Below, piece after piece: positions 1-11,864 of a stretch of 64,000 nt of DNA. The stretch lies in assembly GCA_958510825.1 (NCBI GenBank), contig OY294049.1, positions 28,514,620 through 28,578,619 on the forward strand, written 5' to 3'. The position numbers and the translations under genes are program-made. The notes under the pieces were generated by a model, which searched no databases, was not told the origin of the DNA, and saw nothing but the letters and a program-made list of their open reading frames with translations. Numbering within the stretch: the stretch's first letter is position 1; every line of letters starts with the position of its first letter. Source of the DNA: Brachypterus glaber. Taxonomy: Eukaryota > Arthropoda > Insecta > Coleoptera > Kateretidae.

Positions 1-352
1 CCCCCATGCGGCTAAGTTAACTCTGAAGGGCCCTCTCTGTTATACCCACTTAGAATAAACTTAGAGAGCTGAAATTTGGTACACATGCTTTTCTAACCTA
101 ACAAAATAATTAAATATAAAATTTAGCCCCCAACCCCCCACCCCTAAAATATCAAAAACCTTTTTTTTATCCACGTGAGTTAATTTAAAATTAAAATTGG
201 GTTACGTACTCATCCCATAATAAAATTTTACTATAAAAAAAAACAACCGTCAACCCCCCCATCATCCCCCATGCGGCTGAAGGGCCCTCTCTGTTATACC
301 TACTTAGAATAAACTTACTCTACCCTAACAAAATAATTAAATATAAAATTTA
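1..352. repeat. Two direct copies of a ~100-bp unit
   Basis: The block starting CCCCCATGCGGCT at the window start recurs at about 267, including the stretch GGGCCCTCTCTGTTATACC followed by TTAGAATAAACTTA and an A/T-rich tail. The second copy lacks a few bases after the opening block. The spacer between copies is A/C-rich. No coding potential is seen. The repeat is probably cut by the window edge. Confidence 0.7.
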
Positions 353-432
353 AATTTTTTAAAAGAAAGGTTTTGGAAATGTTCGCAAAAATAAAGAAAT
401 CACAAATTCCAAAACCTTTCTTTTAAAAAATT
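353..432. repeat. Short imperfect hairpin
   Basis: About 26 bases at 353-378 (core AAAAGAAAGGTTTTGGAA) return as the reverse complement at 407-432, separated by a loop of about 28 bases. It may be a small MITE or a remnant of a foldback arm. No terminal duplication is clear. Confidence 0.65.
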
Positions 433-816
433 CGTTTTTGTAAATTGGTATATCTTGTTTTCTACTTTTTAGTTATACACAATACGTAATCAATAGAATG
501 GTTTTAAGTTTAAAAACTTGTTTTTTATATAGTTTTATTTATTATTTTTAAATTGTTATTATTGCGCAATTAATAGAAAAAGATTATATTGTAAGATAAC
601 AAAAAAAAAGACTACAAATTTTCGTAACATAATTAAGACATCTGATATAAGCGTTAATTTATCTAGGTAACCTTAATTATAGATGGAAATTTTGCCTCTA
701 CTCAATGTATAAGATAATTAACTATAAGAAAAATGCATTTAAACCCTTATTTTTCATTTTTTGTTTTTTACCCGATATCCAGCCTATGGCCCGGTTCGTT
801 ACATAGTGTCACGCCC
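433..816. other. AT-rich spacer, nothing recognised
   Basis: Very AT-rich non-coding DNA with homopolymer runs. I see no gene, RNA or mobile-element signature. Confidence 0.6.
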
Positions 817-1595
817 TTATACACGGTGTATTTGAAATAGCATCGGAAATTTTAACAGATGATTCTACATCATAAAATATGACAAAAAGTTCCTATAAAC
901 ATATGTCTAAAAATGCGTCATAAGGGAGCTACGGCCCTTTGAAAGTGGCTAAAAAAATCGGTTTTTATTTAATAACTCAGGAACCCTTTGAGATATATCA
1001 ACGAGGTTTTGCACGTCAACTAATCCTACCAAGGCCCGTTTTTATGTGTTATTTTCATGTACTTATTTCAACCAGGGGTGTGCGAAACGGGGGGGGGGGC
1101 TTATCAGTTTTTTGTCCCAAACTTTTTTCTGTGTAACTTTTTCGAAATTTTATTTTTGAAATATGATTCAAAATACATAAAAAAGGTACTCTTGTTGTAA
1201 TACTGTAGGATTAACCGTTTTCGAGAAAAATTCATTTGAAGGTGAAATTTCACGGTTCGAGGACAAAAAATTAAATACTAAAATGTTGAAAACCAAAATT
1301 TTAATGATGCAGGGCGAATGTACATTAAAAACTAAGAAAAAAACCTCATATACAGGTACTTCCAAAAATCAATCCTAATGGAGCTATGGTCTCCTAAATA
1401 TGCACAATTTTTAAAGGGCTATGGTAGCTTTAAAAGCGTTTTTTCGACCTACATGTATGGAAACTTTTTTTCTTAGTTTTTGATGTAGAATAACATTGCA
1501 TCATTAAAATTTTGGTTTTCGACATTTTAGTATTTAATTTTTCGTTCTCGAACCTTGAAATTTCACCTTCAAATGAACTGTTCTCGAAAACGGTT

Positions 1596-1596
<1 letters not shown>

Positions 1597-1653
<57 letters not shown>

Positions 1654-1655
1654 TT
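1597..1655. repeat. (TAA)n microsatellite
   Basis: About 18 perfect trinucleotide units. On the minus strand this is the 3' tail of the CR1-like element, so it marks its insertion point. Confidence 0.9.
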
Positions 1656-1936
1656 TATTTAAACCATGTTGGTACAAAAGTACATATGGCAAGTCATATT
1701 TGAAATATAAAAAAAGAGAAAAAAAAATATGTATACATACACAACATCTGGACATTATATAAGCTTATACAATTGTATTTCGGCGAGTTTGCAAATTTAG
1801 CAGTCCTGTGTGTAGGTATTCTCAATAACTGACCATGCCTAGTAGCATGATCATGCGTTTCAGAGTTAACAGCAAAATTATTAATATTCTGCTTAGTATA
1901 GGTAATACATTTCAATATATATATAGAAGGAACCGT

Positions 1937-3411
1937 TTATAGATTGTTTTTCCTAAAAATATCCTTACAACTGTCCCCAAACCCAAGACCAAAAATTAAA
2001 CGCAGTAGTCTTTTTTGTAAAACAAAAACTCTAGATAAATGTGAAGATGATCCCCAGCATAATATATTAAATGAAATATGACAGTAGGCTAGAGAATAGT
2101 AAACATTTAAGAGGGCTTTTACATTCAGGGAGTTAGTAAGTTGTAAAATACCATAGTAGACACTGTTCAGCTTCTTACACAGTTTGTCAATATGAGCTGT
2201 CCAATTTAATGTGGAATCTACGATGGTGCCCAAAAACTTTGTACTTTCCGAAAAAGTGATATCATCGGGTAAAACAAAATTCTTGGGTACGGCTTTCTTG
2301 TTAAACAATTTACAGCTACAGTCTTACTTTTATTAAGAATTAATTTATTTTTTCGACACCACTCACTTAGTTCATTAATTGTTAAACGAATAAGTGCTTC
2401 AAGCTCCGCAAGATTTTTTGAAAATAATGTAATGGTTGTATCGTCAGCAAATATAATGAGAATTCCATTGGAAATAAAAAAGTTTAAATCATTGATAAAA
2501 ATCAAAAATAAAAGCGGGCCTAAAATAGATCCTTGCGGAACTCCTAGATCAATTTTGTGTGGATCTGATTTAAAATTACCTACAGAGACAATAATGGATC
2601 TGCCTTCCATGTAAGACCGTATCCAATTCAGAATATCTTCCGGAAATCCTATAGCACGCATCTTATAAACGAGAAGAGCAGGAGAAACAGTATCAAAAGC
2701 CTTGGACAGATCAAATAGCAAGGATACAATATAATACCCCAAATCAAGTTTTGGATATATACAATCCAAAAATTGATACGACGCTGTTTCAACCGACCTA
2801 CCCGAACGAAAACCATGTTGGGAATCAGCCAAAATGTTATTTGTTTCTAAATATTTTACAAGTCTGGAAAAAACTATTTTTTCAAATACCTTGGAAAGTG
2901 ACGTTAACAAAGAAATTTGTCTGTAATTTTCAATTTTTTCCTTGGAGCCTTTCTTATACAACGGGATGACCAAAGCTTCTTTAAAAATTTGAGGAAATAT
3001 TCCCTGGCTTAACGACTTATTGACTAGATATGTGAACGGTTCAACTATATTATTAAATATATGAGAAATTGTCGATATTGAAAGACCATCGGTGCCGCAT
3101 GATAACTTACTTTTAATACTTCTAAAAGCATATGTTGCTTCTGCTATAGTAACTGGGCTAGAATTAAATTTTGATTTGATATTATAACAACCATGCGTGC
3201 ATTCCGATGTTGATTTATGACCGAAAAGATTTTTCATATCAGATCTGACGATATTAGAAAAATAGTTTGCAAATTGATTTGCTATATCTAAATCTTCATT
3301 AAGGAATGCTCCGGATTCAAGTTTTAATTTAATATTTAGTTTCTTTGTGACCCTTCCCAAATTTTTGTTAATAATTCTCCATGTTTCCTTGACTTTATTT
3401 TTGGAGTTATC
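1937..3411 (-). pseudogene. CR1-like reverse transcriptase, frameshifted
   Basis: The main open frame begins mid-protein (first Met near 3360) and contains the finger, palm and thumb motifs of a non-LTR RT. The sequence after NKSKTVAVNC shifts frame near 2310 and continues as the thumb/connection region (ESTKFLGTIVDSTLNW, then LLNVYYSLAYCHISFNILCWG). It is most similar within the window to the RT at 38857-40021, so both belong to one family. It is non-functional because of the truncation and shift. Confidence 0.85.
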
Positions 3412-3813
3412 AATCCTACAGTATTAAAACAAGAGTACCTTTTTTATGCATTTTGACCTGAGGAATCATATTTCAAAAATAAAATTGCAAAAAAGTTACA
3501 CAGAAAAAAGTTTGGGATAAAAAACTGATAAGGCCCCCCCGTTTCGCACACTCCTGGTTTAAATAAGTACGTGAAAATGACATACAAAGATGGGCCTTAT
3601 TAGGATTAATTCACGTGCAAAACCTCGTTAATATATCTCAAAGGGATCCTGAGTTATTAAATAAAAACCGATTTTTTTAGCCAATTTCAAAGGGGCGTAG
3701 CTCCCTTATGACGCATTTTTAGACATATGTTTATAGGAACTTTTTGTCATATTTTATCATGTAGAATCACCTGTTAAAATTTCCTACGCTATTTCAAATA
3801 CACCCTGTATTTA

Positions 3814-4024
3814 TAATTTTAAATGTCTTAAAATAAATACCATTTCTAATTTAATATTTTTGTACATATTTAATTATTTATTAAATAAAAATATAATCTA
3901 AGTCCAACACAAGTTAAACTTAAGGACAATAACTTAAATAAAATTGTAAAATAATATAAATCGAATATGTTGTGAAAAATTTATTGTTTCTCATCTATTT
4001 AAATAAATTGAATTGAATTGAAAT
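3814..4024 (+). mobile_element. Possible 3' end of a CR1-like element
   Basis: AT-rich DNA ending in AAATTGAATTGAATTGAAAT. The same pentamer tail, on the other strand, ends the CR1-like element at 38618, and the preceding CTATTTAAATAAATTG resembles that 3' end. No coding sequence is left, so this is a tentative call based on the tail alone. Confidence 0.3.
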
Positions 4025-4052
4025 AAATCCCATGGATCAATCATGCGCGTAA

Positions 4053-4309
4053 CCTAGATAGCAAAATGTAGTCACGATGCGCGCACTTTGAGTGCACATG
4101 TGCGACTTGAAGTCGCATATGGCCTTACATATATGAGCATATATGCGTCGCATTTGAGGCACACGGGTGCGACTTGCATGAAGATCCCACTCAGGCCTCA
4201 TAGCGTGCGCCCAAAACTCACGCATGACTTCATATTGAATGCGTAATAGCGCGCACACCTAACTCCGCACGTCGTGCGCCTTTTGTGCGACACACCATTG
4301 CTATCTGTG
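4053..4309. mobile_element. GC-richer MITE-like element
   Basis: The block stands out by many GCGCAC/GTGCGAC motifs in otherwise AT-rich DNA. It is bounded by an inverted pair, CTAGATAGCAA on the left and TTGCTATCTG on the right. Several internal short inverted repeats (TGCGACTTGAAGTCGCA, for example) suggest a folded structure. No clear target duplication and no protein. Confidence 0.5.
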
Positions 4310-4914
4310 AAACATAGGCCCGCCATCTGACATTGCAAATTGCAATTAGCTTGTATTACAATTGAAATTTGCAATTACCTTGCATTGCCTCTGCAGAGTG
4401 TCTTCGTGTATTATTAAATTTTAGACACCCATGATGGTGACCCATCACTTTAAAAAGCAAGTAATATCAAAATTTTGTTGAATGTATATTGTTCAGTTTT
4501 CAGTGTTGTAAAGTTATATAAACACCTAAGTACCTACCGATAGCGTCGTAGATTTAGTCTTGATGTAAAAAATTACAAAAGTAAAAAAACAACTTAAAAG
4601 ATTATTATCACACTAAAATAGTATAAAAATATATTATTCGTATGGCAGTTTTTACATTAAAAAAAAATACATAATTAATATGGTAACTTTACAAATATTG
4701 CATTAGCCCTATGGTATTATCACATTAGATACTACCTATAATAAAATTAACGCACCACTAAAATTTTAACATATTTTCAGTCGATTTTCTCCCGATCCGC
4801 TTAGATTAATCTGATTTTGACGATTTTTTTTAATGTATGTTTATCCCACAGTATTACTGAGTAAGGATGCTGTAAAAGAATTTTGTATTCAAATTTCAGT
4901 TTTGGGCATACCGG
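4310..4914. other. Intergenic spacer, nothing recognised
   Basis: AT-rich DNA. Around 4335-4395 the block TTGCAATTA/TAATTGAAATTTGCAATTA repeats in both orientations. No gene seen. Confidence 0.5.
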
Positions 4915-5115
4915 GTGAGTTTTATTTTTTGCCTCTAAAATTAAGATTAATTTTCATTCGATAAAAACGAAACTGGATATATTGGATATAAAATGGCGGA
5001 TTTAATTTTTATTGTTTCACTTTCGGTGAATTGACCTCAATTTTTGATTTTTAAATGTAACCTGTATACTTTTACATATTTTAGTTCAGAATCAAATTCT
5101 GAGTACAACCAGAGA
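4915..5115 (-). repeat. Dispersed repeat family B, copy 1
   Basis: It contains CGGGTGAGTTTTATTTTT, TTCATTCGATAAAAACGAAA, AAAATGGCGGATTTAATTTT and TTGTTTCACTTTCGG. The same ordered motifs recur at 10683-10905 and 46030-46215 (opposite orientation), at 33001-33170 (same) and at 35510-35640. Copies 1 and 10683-10905 are in inverted orientation and may be the arms of one large, heavily interrupted foldback. Confidence 0.65.
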
Positions 5116-5238
5116 TTAGGGAGTTCTCCTTAATCTTTTACATTGTACAATCATGTATTTATCAATTTCTGAGCATGTATTTTTTTTAATAAACTTTAAT
5201 AGTCATTTCTTGCCCATAAGTTTTGATTAAAATATAAG

Positions 5239-6050
5239 GATACTGATGATATCCGCGCCGATCCAGGCAGGGCTGGGGGCTTGGGTCACGGATTGAACTG
5301 ATTATTTATTTATGTTAGAGAAAAACCTCCACGGGATTTTTTTCAAAAACTCCCCGTTTCGAAAATATGATTTTTTTAATTTTTCTAATAAATCGCATTA
5401 ATTTAGTTTCGATAGTTTTTTTTCCAAGATGGCGGCAAATAAATTTAAGGTCATTTTTTTTGCCGCCATCTTAATACAAAAAATAAATTGCATTAATTTA
5501 ATTTCGATAGTTTTTTGTTTTTCCAAGATGGCGGCAAATAAATTTAAGGCCGCCAATAAAGTTCGAAAAAGTTGGTAAAATTCTGTTTTTTGGCCATATT
5601 ATTGGTTCTAGCAAAAAAATAACAAAAAAGTGCTATTTTTTTATTTTTTTAATCAAAAGTACACATAATTAGTAGTTGATCCTGAAAATTAAAAAAAAAA
5701 TTAAAAATGGAGTTTTGGAGAAAAATTGCCTTAAAATTTTTCGCCGCCATCTTGAAAAACAAAAAAAAAATTGATAGAAAAAAATATGATTTTTTTAAAG
5801 GCGAAAACCGCAGTTCTCTAGGTTAAATAGTTTTTGAGTTATTCCACGTCAATGTCACATTTTCGAGAATTTTAAAAATTTTGAAAAAAATTTAAAAAAT
5901 TATATTTTCGAAACGGGGGATTTTTAAAAAAAATCCCGTAGAGGTTTTTCTCTAACATCGGTGGGCTACACATAAAAACATAATCAGCCAAATCCGTGAT
6001 CCAAGCCCTCAGCCCTGCCTGAATCGGCGCGGATACCATCTACTGGTATC
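5239..6050. mobile_element. Foldback element with ~150-bp inverted ends
   Basis: Left end GATACTGATGATATCCGCGC and right end GCGGATACCATCTACTGGTATC are inverted copies. The arms continue through CAGGGCTGGGGGCTTGG, AGAGAAAAACCTCCACGGGA and CCGTTTCGAAAATATGATTT (5239-5390 against 5895-6050). The interior holds the motif TTTTCCAAGATGGCGGCAAA twice (about 5426 and 5519) and its inverse near 5745. No ORF. Confidence 0.8.
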
Positions 6051-6935
6051 AATCTTTTAAGAAAAAAATATGTAAGGGTACTTCTATAAAAATCGGGTAA
6101 CTTTTCAGATAAATTTCAGTTACATGGTTTTTATTTTTAATTATGTTCTTTCATAACATTTTTAATGGAAAACGGGTTAGTTGAAAGGAACACACTTATA
6201 TAATTTTTTTTGCCACGCGGTGAAAAATTTTTTATTTCGCTCATATTTTCCAAAATATTAATCTGAGGGTATTATGTGCCTATATTTTTGAAATCAGCGC
6301 GTCGAGATCTATCAATTTTTTACGACCAAGGGACTGACGACAAGGGACTTATGAATGAATGAATGTTACATATAAAAAAAAGCTTTTAAAGATTAATGGC
6401 AAACTTTCTTAACCATCCCATAGTTATTATTCATGGCGTAACTTGACGACTATGTTAAACATGTGTATCAATATTATGACACGGGGAATTATCTATACTT
6501 TTAGTATTACAAAAGATTTATAACTATATAAATATCAAAGGTAAAACAACAAAAAACTATGTTATGTATATTTTTCAAAATATTTACAAGTGTTCTAAAA
6601 CTAAATGTACCCATATTTTTAAACATAATTAATTAATGTTATCGTTGAAAATAAAAATATATCATCAAGATTTTTTAGGCTATTAAGCTTCGTCTTCTTT
6701 TACCAAAAGTATATTTATAATCTGAAAATGAATGTTTTATGTCTACCGAAGTACATAAGCAGGGCATAATTAAAGAATGTATGATTTTTTAATGCATTTA
6801 TTAGTATTTAGATTTGGTTTAGAAAAGTCAACTTCTTTGTTATTAAAAAGGTCTACTATTGAAAATTGTGGAAAATTCGGAATAACATAACATACGCAAT
6901 CTTTAAACCAGAAACATTTTTAGTTTTATCTATAG
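6051..6935. other. Intergenic spacer, nothing recognised
   Basis: AT-rich, no credible reading frame, no strong repeat structure. GTCGAGATCTATCA near 6300 and ATGAATGAATG near 6355 are isolated. Confidence 0.5.
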
Positions 6936-7082
6936 GTCTGTTCGTTGGTGTTGGACTTTCTTGCGCTGACGTACACTTTTCGTCCAATCAAATAAGTACT
7001 GTATTTATTCCCTAATTTTTAGACATGACAAGGAATTTGTTTGACTGTAAAGTGCAATAAAGTGCAACACCAACAAACAGAC
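6936..7082. mobile_element. Small MITE (~147 bp)
   Basis: Inverted ends GTCTGTTCGTTGGTGTTG and CAACACCAACAAACAGAC flank a spacer that itself repeats AAAGTGCAA. Size and structure fit a non-autonomous DNA transposon. Flanking bases do not give an unambiguous target duplication. Confidence 0.65.
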
Positions 7083-7925
7083 GTTATGCTAAAAATTTTT
7101 TTTTCTTGTACTAAAATTTTGGATTTTATATCCTCAAACGCCTTTGGTAAATAGTTTTTTCTCTTTGTGAGCCCAACTTTAATTAATCTTTCAATTTTCT
7201 ATAAACCCTAAGGATTTTCAATTTTCATCGACGGAATGTTACAACTGGCTTACTAAATCAAAATAAAACATTTTTGTATACCATTATTTCGATGATAAGT
7301 GCTTTGAAACATTACATTTCTAATACAAACCTATATCTTTTTCGCACGTTCAACAATAAAGTACCTCAAGATTAAATTGCAGCTCGGCAAAAACTTATTT
7401 ATAATAAATTATAAATTTGTGTCATTATACTCAGTAAGTGTCACCCATGTCAGAATGTTCACAAAAAATTAAACTTCCGCGCGCCCCTCGTAATCAATAC
7501 CAAATATCCGGGTACTATTAATAATACATATGGGTTAAAATCAGAAAAGTACTTCTTTTCAAGTCAGAAAAAAAGGTCAAAATTACAACTTACTAAGGAA
7601 AAAATTATACATGTGAAGTATGTATAAGGCAATAAGAAATACAATTTTCATAGTAGGCGCAAACTTTACCCACTTGTGCGCACTGTGGTGCGCACTTGGC
7701 TAGATTAGTTAAAATTTTCAAAAAATTTATTCGAATATCAAAATTAAACAAAACTTCTTAACATGTTTTTTTTTTGGGGTCAAAAAATCTGAATCTGATG
7801 TCAAAAATTGAAAATTTAAAATGGCGAATCCAATATGGCGACCGAACCTTTTAAACAAAAAAAAATTGTATTTATGGGTTTTTGTGGTCGGTATATCAAA
7901 ATTTGATGTAAAAAATTTTAATTTA
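7083..7925. other. Intergenic spacer, nothing recognised
   Basis: AT-rich. One short perfect palindrome, TGCGCACTGTGGTGCGCA (imperfect at its centre), lies near 7677. No gene. Confidence 0.5.
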
Positions 7926-7929
7926 GATA

Positions 7930-8185
7930 TATAAAATTATCATATTACTTTTTTAGTGATTATCAGGTCCGGTTTAAGGGCCGTTACCTCTAGGGCCTAG
8001 GCGTAAGTTAACTGTAAACAGTAACTTTTGCTATTTTTTAAATAAACTGAAATTTAGAAATATAAAATAATCTTATATAGGTTTTTTTTAATCAATATCA
8101 GGCCCGGCTCAGGGGTTTCTACCACTAGGGACTCATAGGACATATGGTTAATATCAAATTTACTTCTTTTTAGCAATTTATTTTA
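7930..8185. repeat. Two diverged tandem units (~128 bp)
   Basis: Both units carry TATAAAATxATC, TATCAGGYCCGG, a CTAGGG block and a tail rich in AGCAATTT or GCTATTTTTT. Divergence is high. This may be an older part of the array at 8290-8850. Confidence 0.5.
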
Positions 8186-8289
8186 ACAAAAATGCTTTAA
8201 AACACTTAAAAATATACCGCAAAATTTAGGGACATTAGCCGAAAAATAGAATAATAATTTCCCATAAACTTTCCCTCAAAAAATGGTCA

Positions 8290-8850
8290 GTTGCGAGTTA
8301 AACTGTACCGTATTTTTCTTATTTTTTTTTTCGTTTTCTTGCCTCTACGTCAAATAATCCTATCCGTAGCACAATAATGCATAGGACATGTTTTTTAGAG
8401 AATTAGGTAAGCTTTTATTTGGTTCCTTAGTTTTTTCATATGGTAAGTAATAAGCGAGTTATTAAAAGAAAAATAGAATTTGTTCTTTATTTTTCTGACT
8501 TTTTTTTCTGTGCGAACACCTCAAACAGTCCTAACATTAGCATAAAAATGCATATAACATTTATAATAATAATAATAATAATAATAATTGTAGGTAATTA
8601 TATAGGCTTTCATCCAGTGACATATTTTTTTTTGCATTCGATAAGTTGTAAGCGTTTTATCGTAAAAAAAATGATTATATACTGTATTTTTCAGATTTTT
8701 TCTCTTTTCGTGCCTATGCTCAAAGGGTCCTAGCCGTAGCGTAAAAAATGCGTAGAACATTTTTTGTAGAGAATTTTATAAGCTTTTTTTTGGTGTAAAG
8801 TATTTTTTTTCCAAGTTAAGTGGTAAGCGACTTATTACAAAAAAAAATAA
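8290..8850. repeat. Three tandem units (~175-200 bp)
   Basis: Each unit contains in order a TTTTCGTG/CTTGCCT block, CCTAxCCGTAGC, AAAATGCATAGxACAT, AGAGAATTxxxTAAGCTTTT and GTAAGCGAxTTATTA. The AATGCATA-type block lies near 8372, 8544 and 8742. The middle unit is lengthened by an (ATA)n tract at 8562-8588. Period and divergence are those of a short satellite or the body of a tandemly repeated element. Confidence 0.7.
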
Positions 8851-9231
8851 AAATACAAATATTCCACGTATACGGACATTAACCACGTAGATGGACATTT
8901 AAAGTAGCGACTCAAAAAAAATATTAGATGTTCATTTATTTTTCTAAAAATTTTATCAGAACATTGGATCACAAAGGATAATTGTTTAAGACCAAAAGAT
9001 AATAATTTTAAAATTCCATAGTCTGAAAATTAGAAAAAAACTGTAACCCGGACATTTAAAAAGGTACGCTCCTTTTTTTTTCGAAAATTCCTCCCCAATA
9101 AAAAAAGTGGGGTTATTAAAAGAAAAGTAACAATAACATTTAAGTACTTTATAAATAGGGTATAATTACATATGTGATAAAACGTTTCATTGTAATGTAA
9201 TAAACGGCTACGTTTTGCCACGTAGATGGAC

Positions 9232-9402
9232 ATCAATTTTTTGGGACAAACTTTTTGTTGGATCTCAAAAGCTTTGCTTAGTTTATAAAATAATAACACT
9301 ATCAAGTATCAATTTTTTGGGACAAACCTATTATTGATACCAACTTTTTTTGTTGGATCTCAAAAGCTTTGATTAGTTTATAAAATAATGACACTATCAA
9401 GT
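9232..9402. repeat. Tandem duplication (~85-95 bp units)
   Basis: ATCAATTTTTTGGGACAAAC, TTGTTGGATCTCAAAAGCTT and ACACTATCAAGT occur twice in direct order. The second unit has an extra ATTGATACC. The copies are nearly identical, so the duplication is recent. Confidence 0.85.
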
Positions 9403-9594
9403 GTCTTTAAAAAAATAATTAGAAAGAAGTAAATATAATGCAACACTTTGTACACTTTAAATAAATATGTATATAAATGTTGCTGGGGACAACAAAATTT
9501 GGATAAAAATTACTATTAAACCAATATTTTCTCTCAACATAAAATATTTATTACACTGTATTTTAAGTTTTTAAATAAAACCATTTGAGTAGTA

Positions 9595-10517
9595 CTACAC
9601 CTTTTCAAGTTGTAAATAGGAAAGTGTAAATTGATATTCAGAATTTCAAGTTAAATTTCAGAAAGTATAAATTGTAATTCAGATTTGCAAGTTTTATTTC
9701 AGAAAGTGTAAATTGTAATTCAGATTGTCAACTTATATTTCAGAAAGTGTAAATTGTAATTCAGATTTGCAATTTATATTTCAGAAAGTATAAATTAAAT
9801 TTCAGAAAGTGTAAATTATATTTCAGAAAGCGTAAGTTGAAATTCAGAAAGTGTAAATTATATTTCAGAAATTATAACTTTATATTATTATTACAGAGTA
9901 AATTGTATTTCAGAAAGTGTAAATTAAATTTATTTGTTAATTTATAATTTATACGTATGTAATATAATGAAGTGACCTAGCCATTTAGAAATTAATTTTG
10001 TTAAATGTTTAACTTTATGTAAAAAATACATTATTTTTAATTTCAATTTAATGCTGTTCAATATTTAATACCGAATATATGTATAATACATAACTGCTAC
10101 TTTTTTAAAATTTTCTTGAATAAAATAATACGTTCCGAAATAAAAATTATGATTTCTGATTTACAAATTACCATTTCCTAAAATTAGTTTACACTTTCTG
10201 AAATTGAATTTACAGATCCAAATTTAAATAAAATAACACATTCTGAAAATTAATTTCTACTTTCTGAAATATAATTTACACTTTCTGAATTTCAACTTAC
10301 GCTTTCTGAAATATAATTTACACTTTCTGAAATTCAATTTATACTTTCTGAAATATAACTTGCAAATCTGAATTACAATTTACACTTTCTGAAATATAAT
10401 TTAAAAATCTGAATTACAATTTATACTTTCTGAAATTTATTTTAAAAATCTGAATATCAAATTACACTGTCTGAAATTAATATCACACTTTCTGATTTAC
10501 AACTTGAAAAGGTGTAG
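9595..10517. mobile_element. Foldback element built of short tandem repeats
   Basis: Ends CTACACCTTTTCAAGTTGTA and TACAACTTGAAAAGGTGTAG are exact inverted copies. The left arm (to about 9930) is a tandem series of TTCAGAAAGTGTAAATT alternating with GTAATTCAGATTTGCAA. The right arm (from about 10140) is the reverse complement series, AATTTACACTTTCTGAA. The 200-bp centre is plain AT-rich DNA. Total is about 925 bp, with no ORF. Arms made of a short repeat are a known trait of FB-type elements. Confidence 0.85.
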
Positions 10518-10682
10518 AATATGTAAGATTCTTAAAAAAAAATGAGTAACTTTTTTTTAGCGTGGGAAAAGTAGTAAAAATTTGATTTTGACCCATATCA
10601 CATTTTTTCTAAGAATAATTTTACATATTTTAAAGATAATAGATTTAAAATTAAAATCAAAATAAAAAATTACATGTCAAAG

Positions 10683-10905
10683 ATTGACAAATAATACATG
10701 GTTGTACTCAGTATTTAATTCTGAATCAAAATATGTAAAATATACAGGGTGTTCCATTTAAAAATCAAAAGTTTATGTCATTTCCGGCGAAACTGGAAGT
10801 GAAAAAAAATCCGCCTTTTATAGCCAATGTAAAATTATATAAATTTATCTTAACTTTAGGGGTGGACATAAAACTCACCCGGTATACAGGGAGAAATTTT
10901 TCACA
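10683..10905 (+). repeat. Dispersed repeat family B, copy 2
   Basis: It starts near GGTTGTACTCAGTATTTAAT and contains ATACAGGGTGTTCCATTTAA, TTTCCGGCGAAACTGGAAGT, AGCCAATGTAAAATTATAT and ATAAAACTCACCCGGTATAC. It matches the reverse complement of 4915-5115. Confidence 0.7.
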
Positions 10906-11299
10906 CCATGCGGTGCGCTCTAGCCTTAACAGCGGATGTGTCTTAAATCTAAATATACCCTTGACCCTGACCATTTGCGGATAAAAATGTTTCACTAACC
11001 GGACAAAATAAGACGAATTTGTCATTGTCATTTTCAACAGGATATCCCCATCTTTTCTGAACCATTTTTTTTATTTACCTACGTAATAATCATGAACGTA
11101 GAATAATAACGTAATAATCTTATGGTATTAGATGGTATACAGAGTTAAAGATCAATTACAGTGCGGTAGAAGAAATATTTATTTTGACTTTAAATATACC
11201 ACGGCGACCTAGGACTAACTTTTCATCAGGAATGTTTTTTTTTAGAAATTGATTTGGGGACACCTCCTGATTATGAGGACTAAAACGAAAAAAATCCTC

Positions 11300-11845
11300 G
11301 GGCGCTTTTTAAGAAAATTCGATTTTCATTTGTTTTTATATTTTTTTCAGTCTAGTTTAATTTTTATTACGGATATTGAAAGAGTTTATTTTTTTAGCAA
11401 CTTTGTAGAATATCTTTGTTTTTATTTTCATTTGTTTCTAAGATATTTTAAATCAAAATTGACAAAACACATTTTTTAATCATGGCCATTGTAACCTGGG
11501 AGATATTTAAAAAAATAAAATATTTTAAAATTAGTTTAACGCCACCTACAAATTTTATGTTAGAAAATTATGAGGCGCTTTTTAAGAAAATTCGATTTTC
11601 ATTTGTTTTTATATTTTTTCAGTCTAGTTTAATTTTTATTACGGATATCCAAAGAGTTTATTTTTTTAGCAACTTTGTAGAATATCTTTGTTTTTATTTT
11701 CATTTGTTTCTAAGATATTTTAAATCAAAATTGACAAAACACATTTTTTAATCATGGCCATTGTAACCTGTGGAGATATTTAAAAAAATAAAATATTTTA
11801 AAATTAGTTTAACGCCACCTACAAATTTTATGTTAGAAAATTACG
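11300..11845. repeat. Tandem duplication of a ~276-bp arm segment
   Basis: The segment beginning GCGCTTTTTAAGAAAATTCG and ending ATGTTAGAAAATTA occurs twice head to tail with very few differences. A single, more diverged inverted copy lies at 13620-13890. The duplication is thus younger than the arms. Confidence 0.9.
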
Positions 11846-11864
11846 ACAAAATGGCTAAGCGCCA

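Larger units (their letters stand above)
1597..3411 (-). mobile_element. 5'-truncated CR1-like non-LTR retrotransposon
   Basis: A reverse transcriptase open frame runs from about 3411 down to 2218 and, after a frameshift near 2310, on to 1937. Further C-terminal coding traces reach about 1760. Visible RT motifs are QHGFRSGRS, LLFDLSKAFDTV, LGVPQGSILGPLLF and the catalytic FADDTT (codons near 2440-2451), so the active site is intact. No endonuclease remains. The 3' end at low coordinates carries a trinucleotide repeat tail (1597-1655), as in CR1-type elements that end in microsatellites. It lies inside the right arm of foldback A, between halves of what was GAAAACGGTTAATCCTACAG. Confidence 0.85.
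817..3813. mobile_element. Foldback element A, right arm split by a retrotransposon
   Basis: The left arm (about 817-1360) and the right arm (about 1445-1596 continuing at 3412-3813) are reverse complements. Examples are ATTTGAAATAGC near both outer ends and GACATATGTTTATAGGAAC-type blocks at about 900 and 3725. The loop is about 1362-1443. The outer ends read TACACGGTGTA and, reversed, TACAGGGTGTA. Without the insert the element would be about 1.2 kb, almost all palindrome. The arms differ at many positions, so this is an old repeat and not an assembly mirror. No transposase is visible, so it is non-autonomous. Confidence 0.85.
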
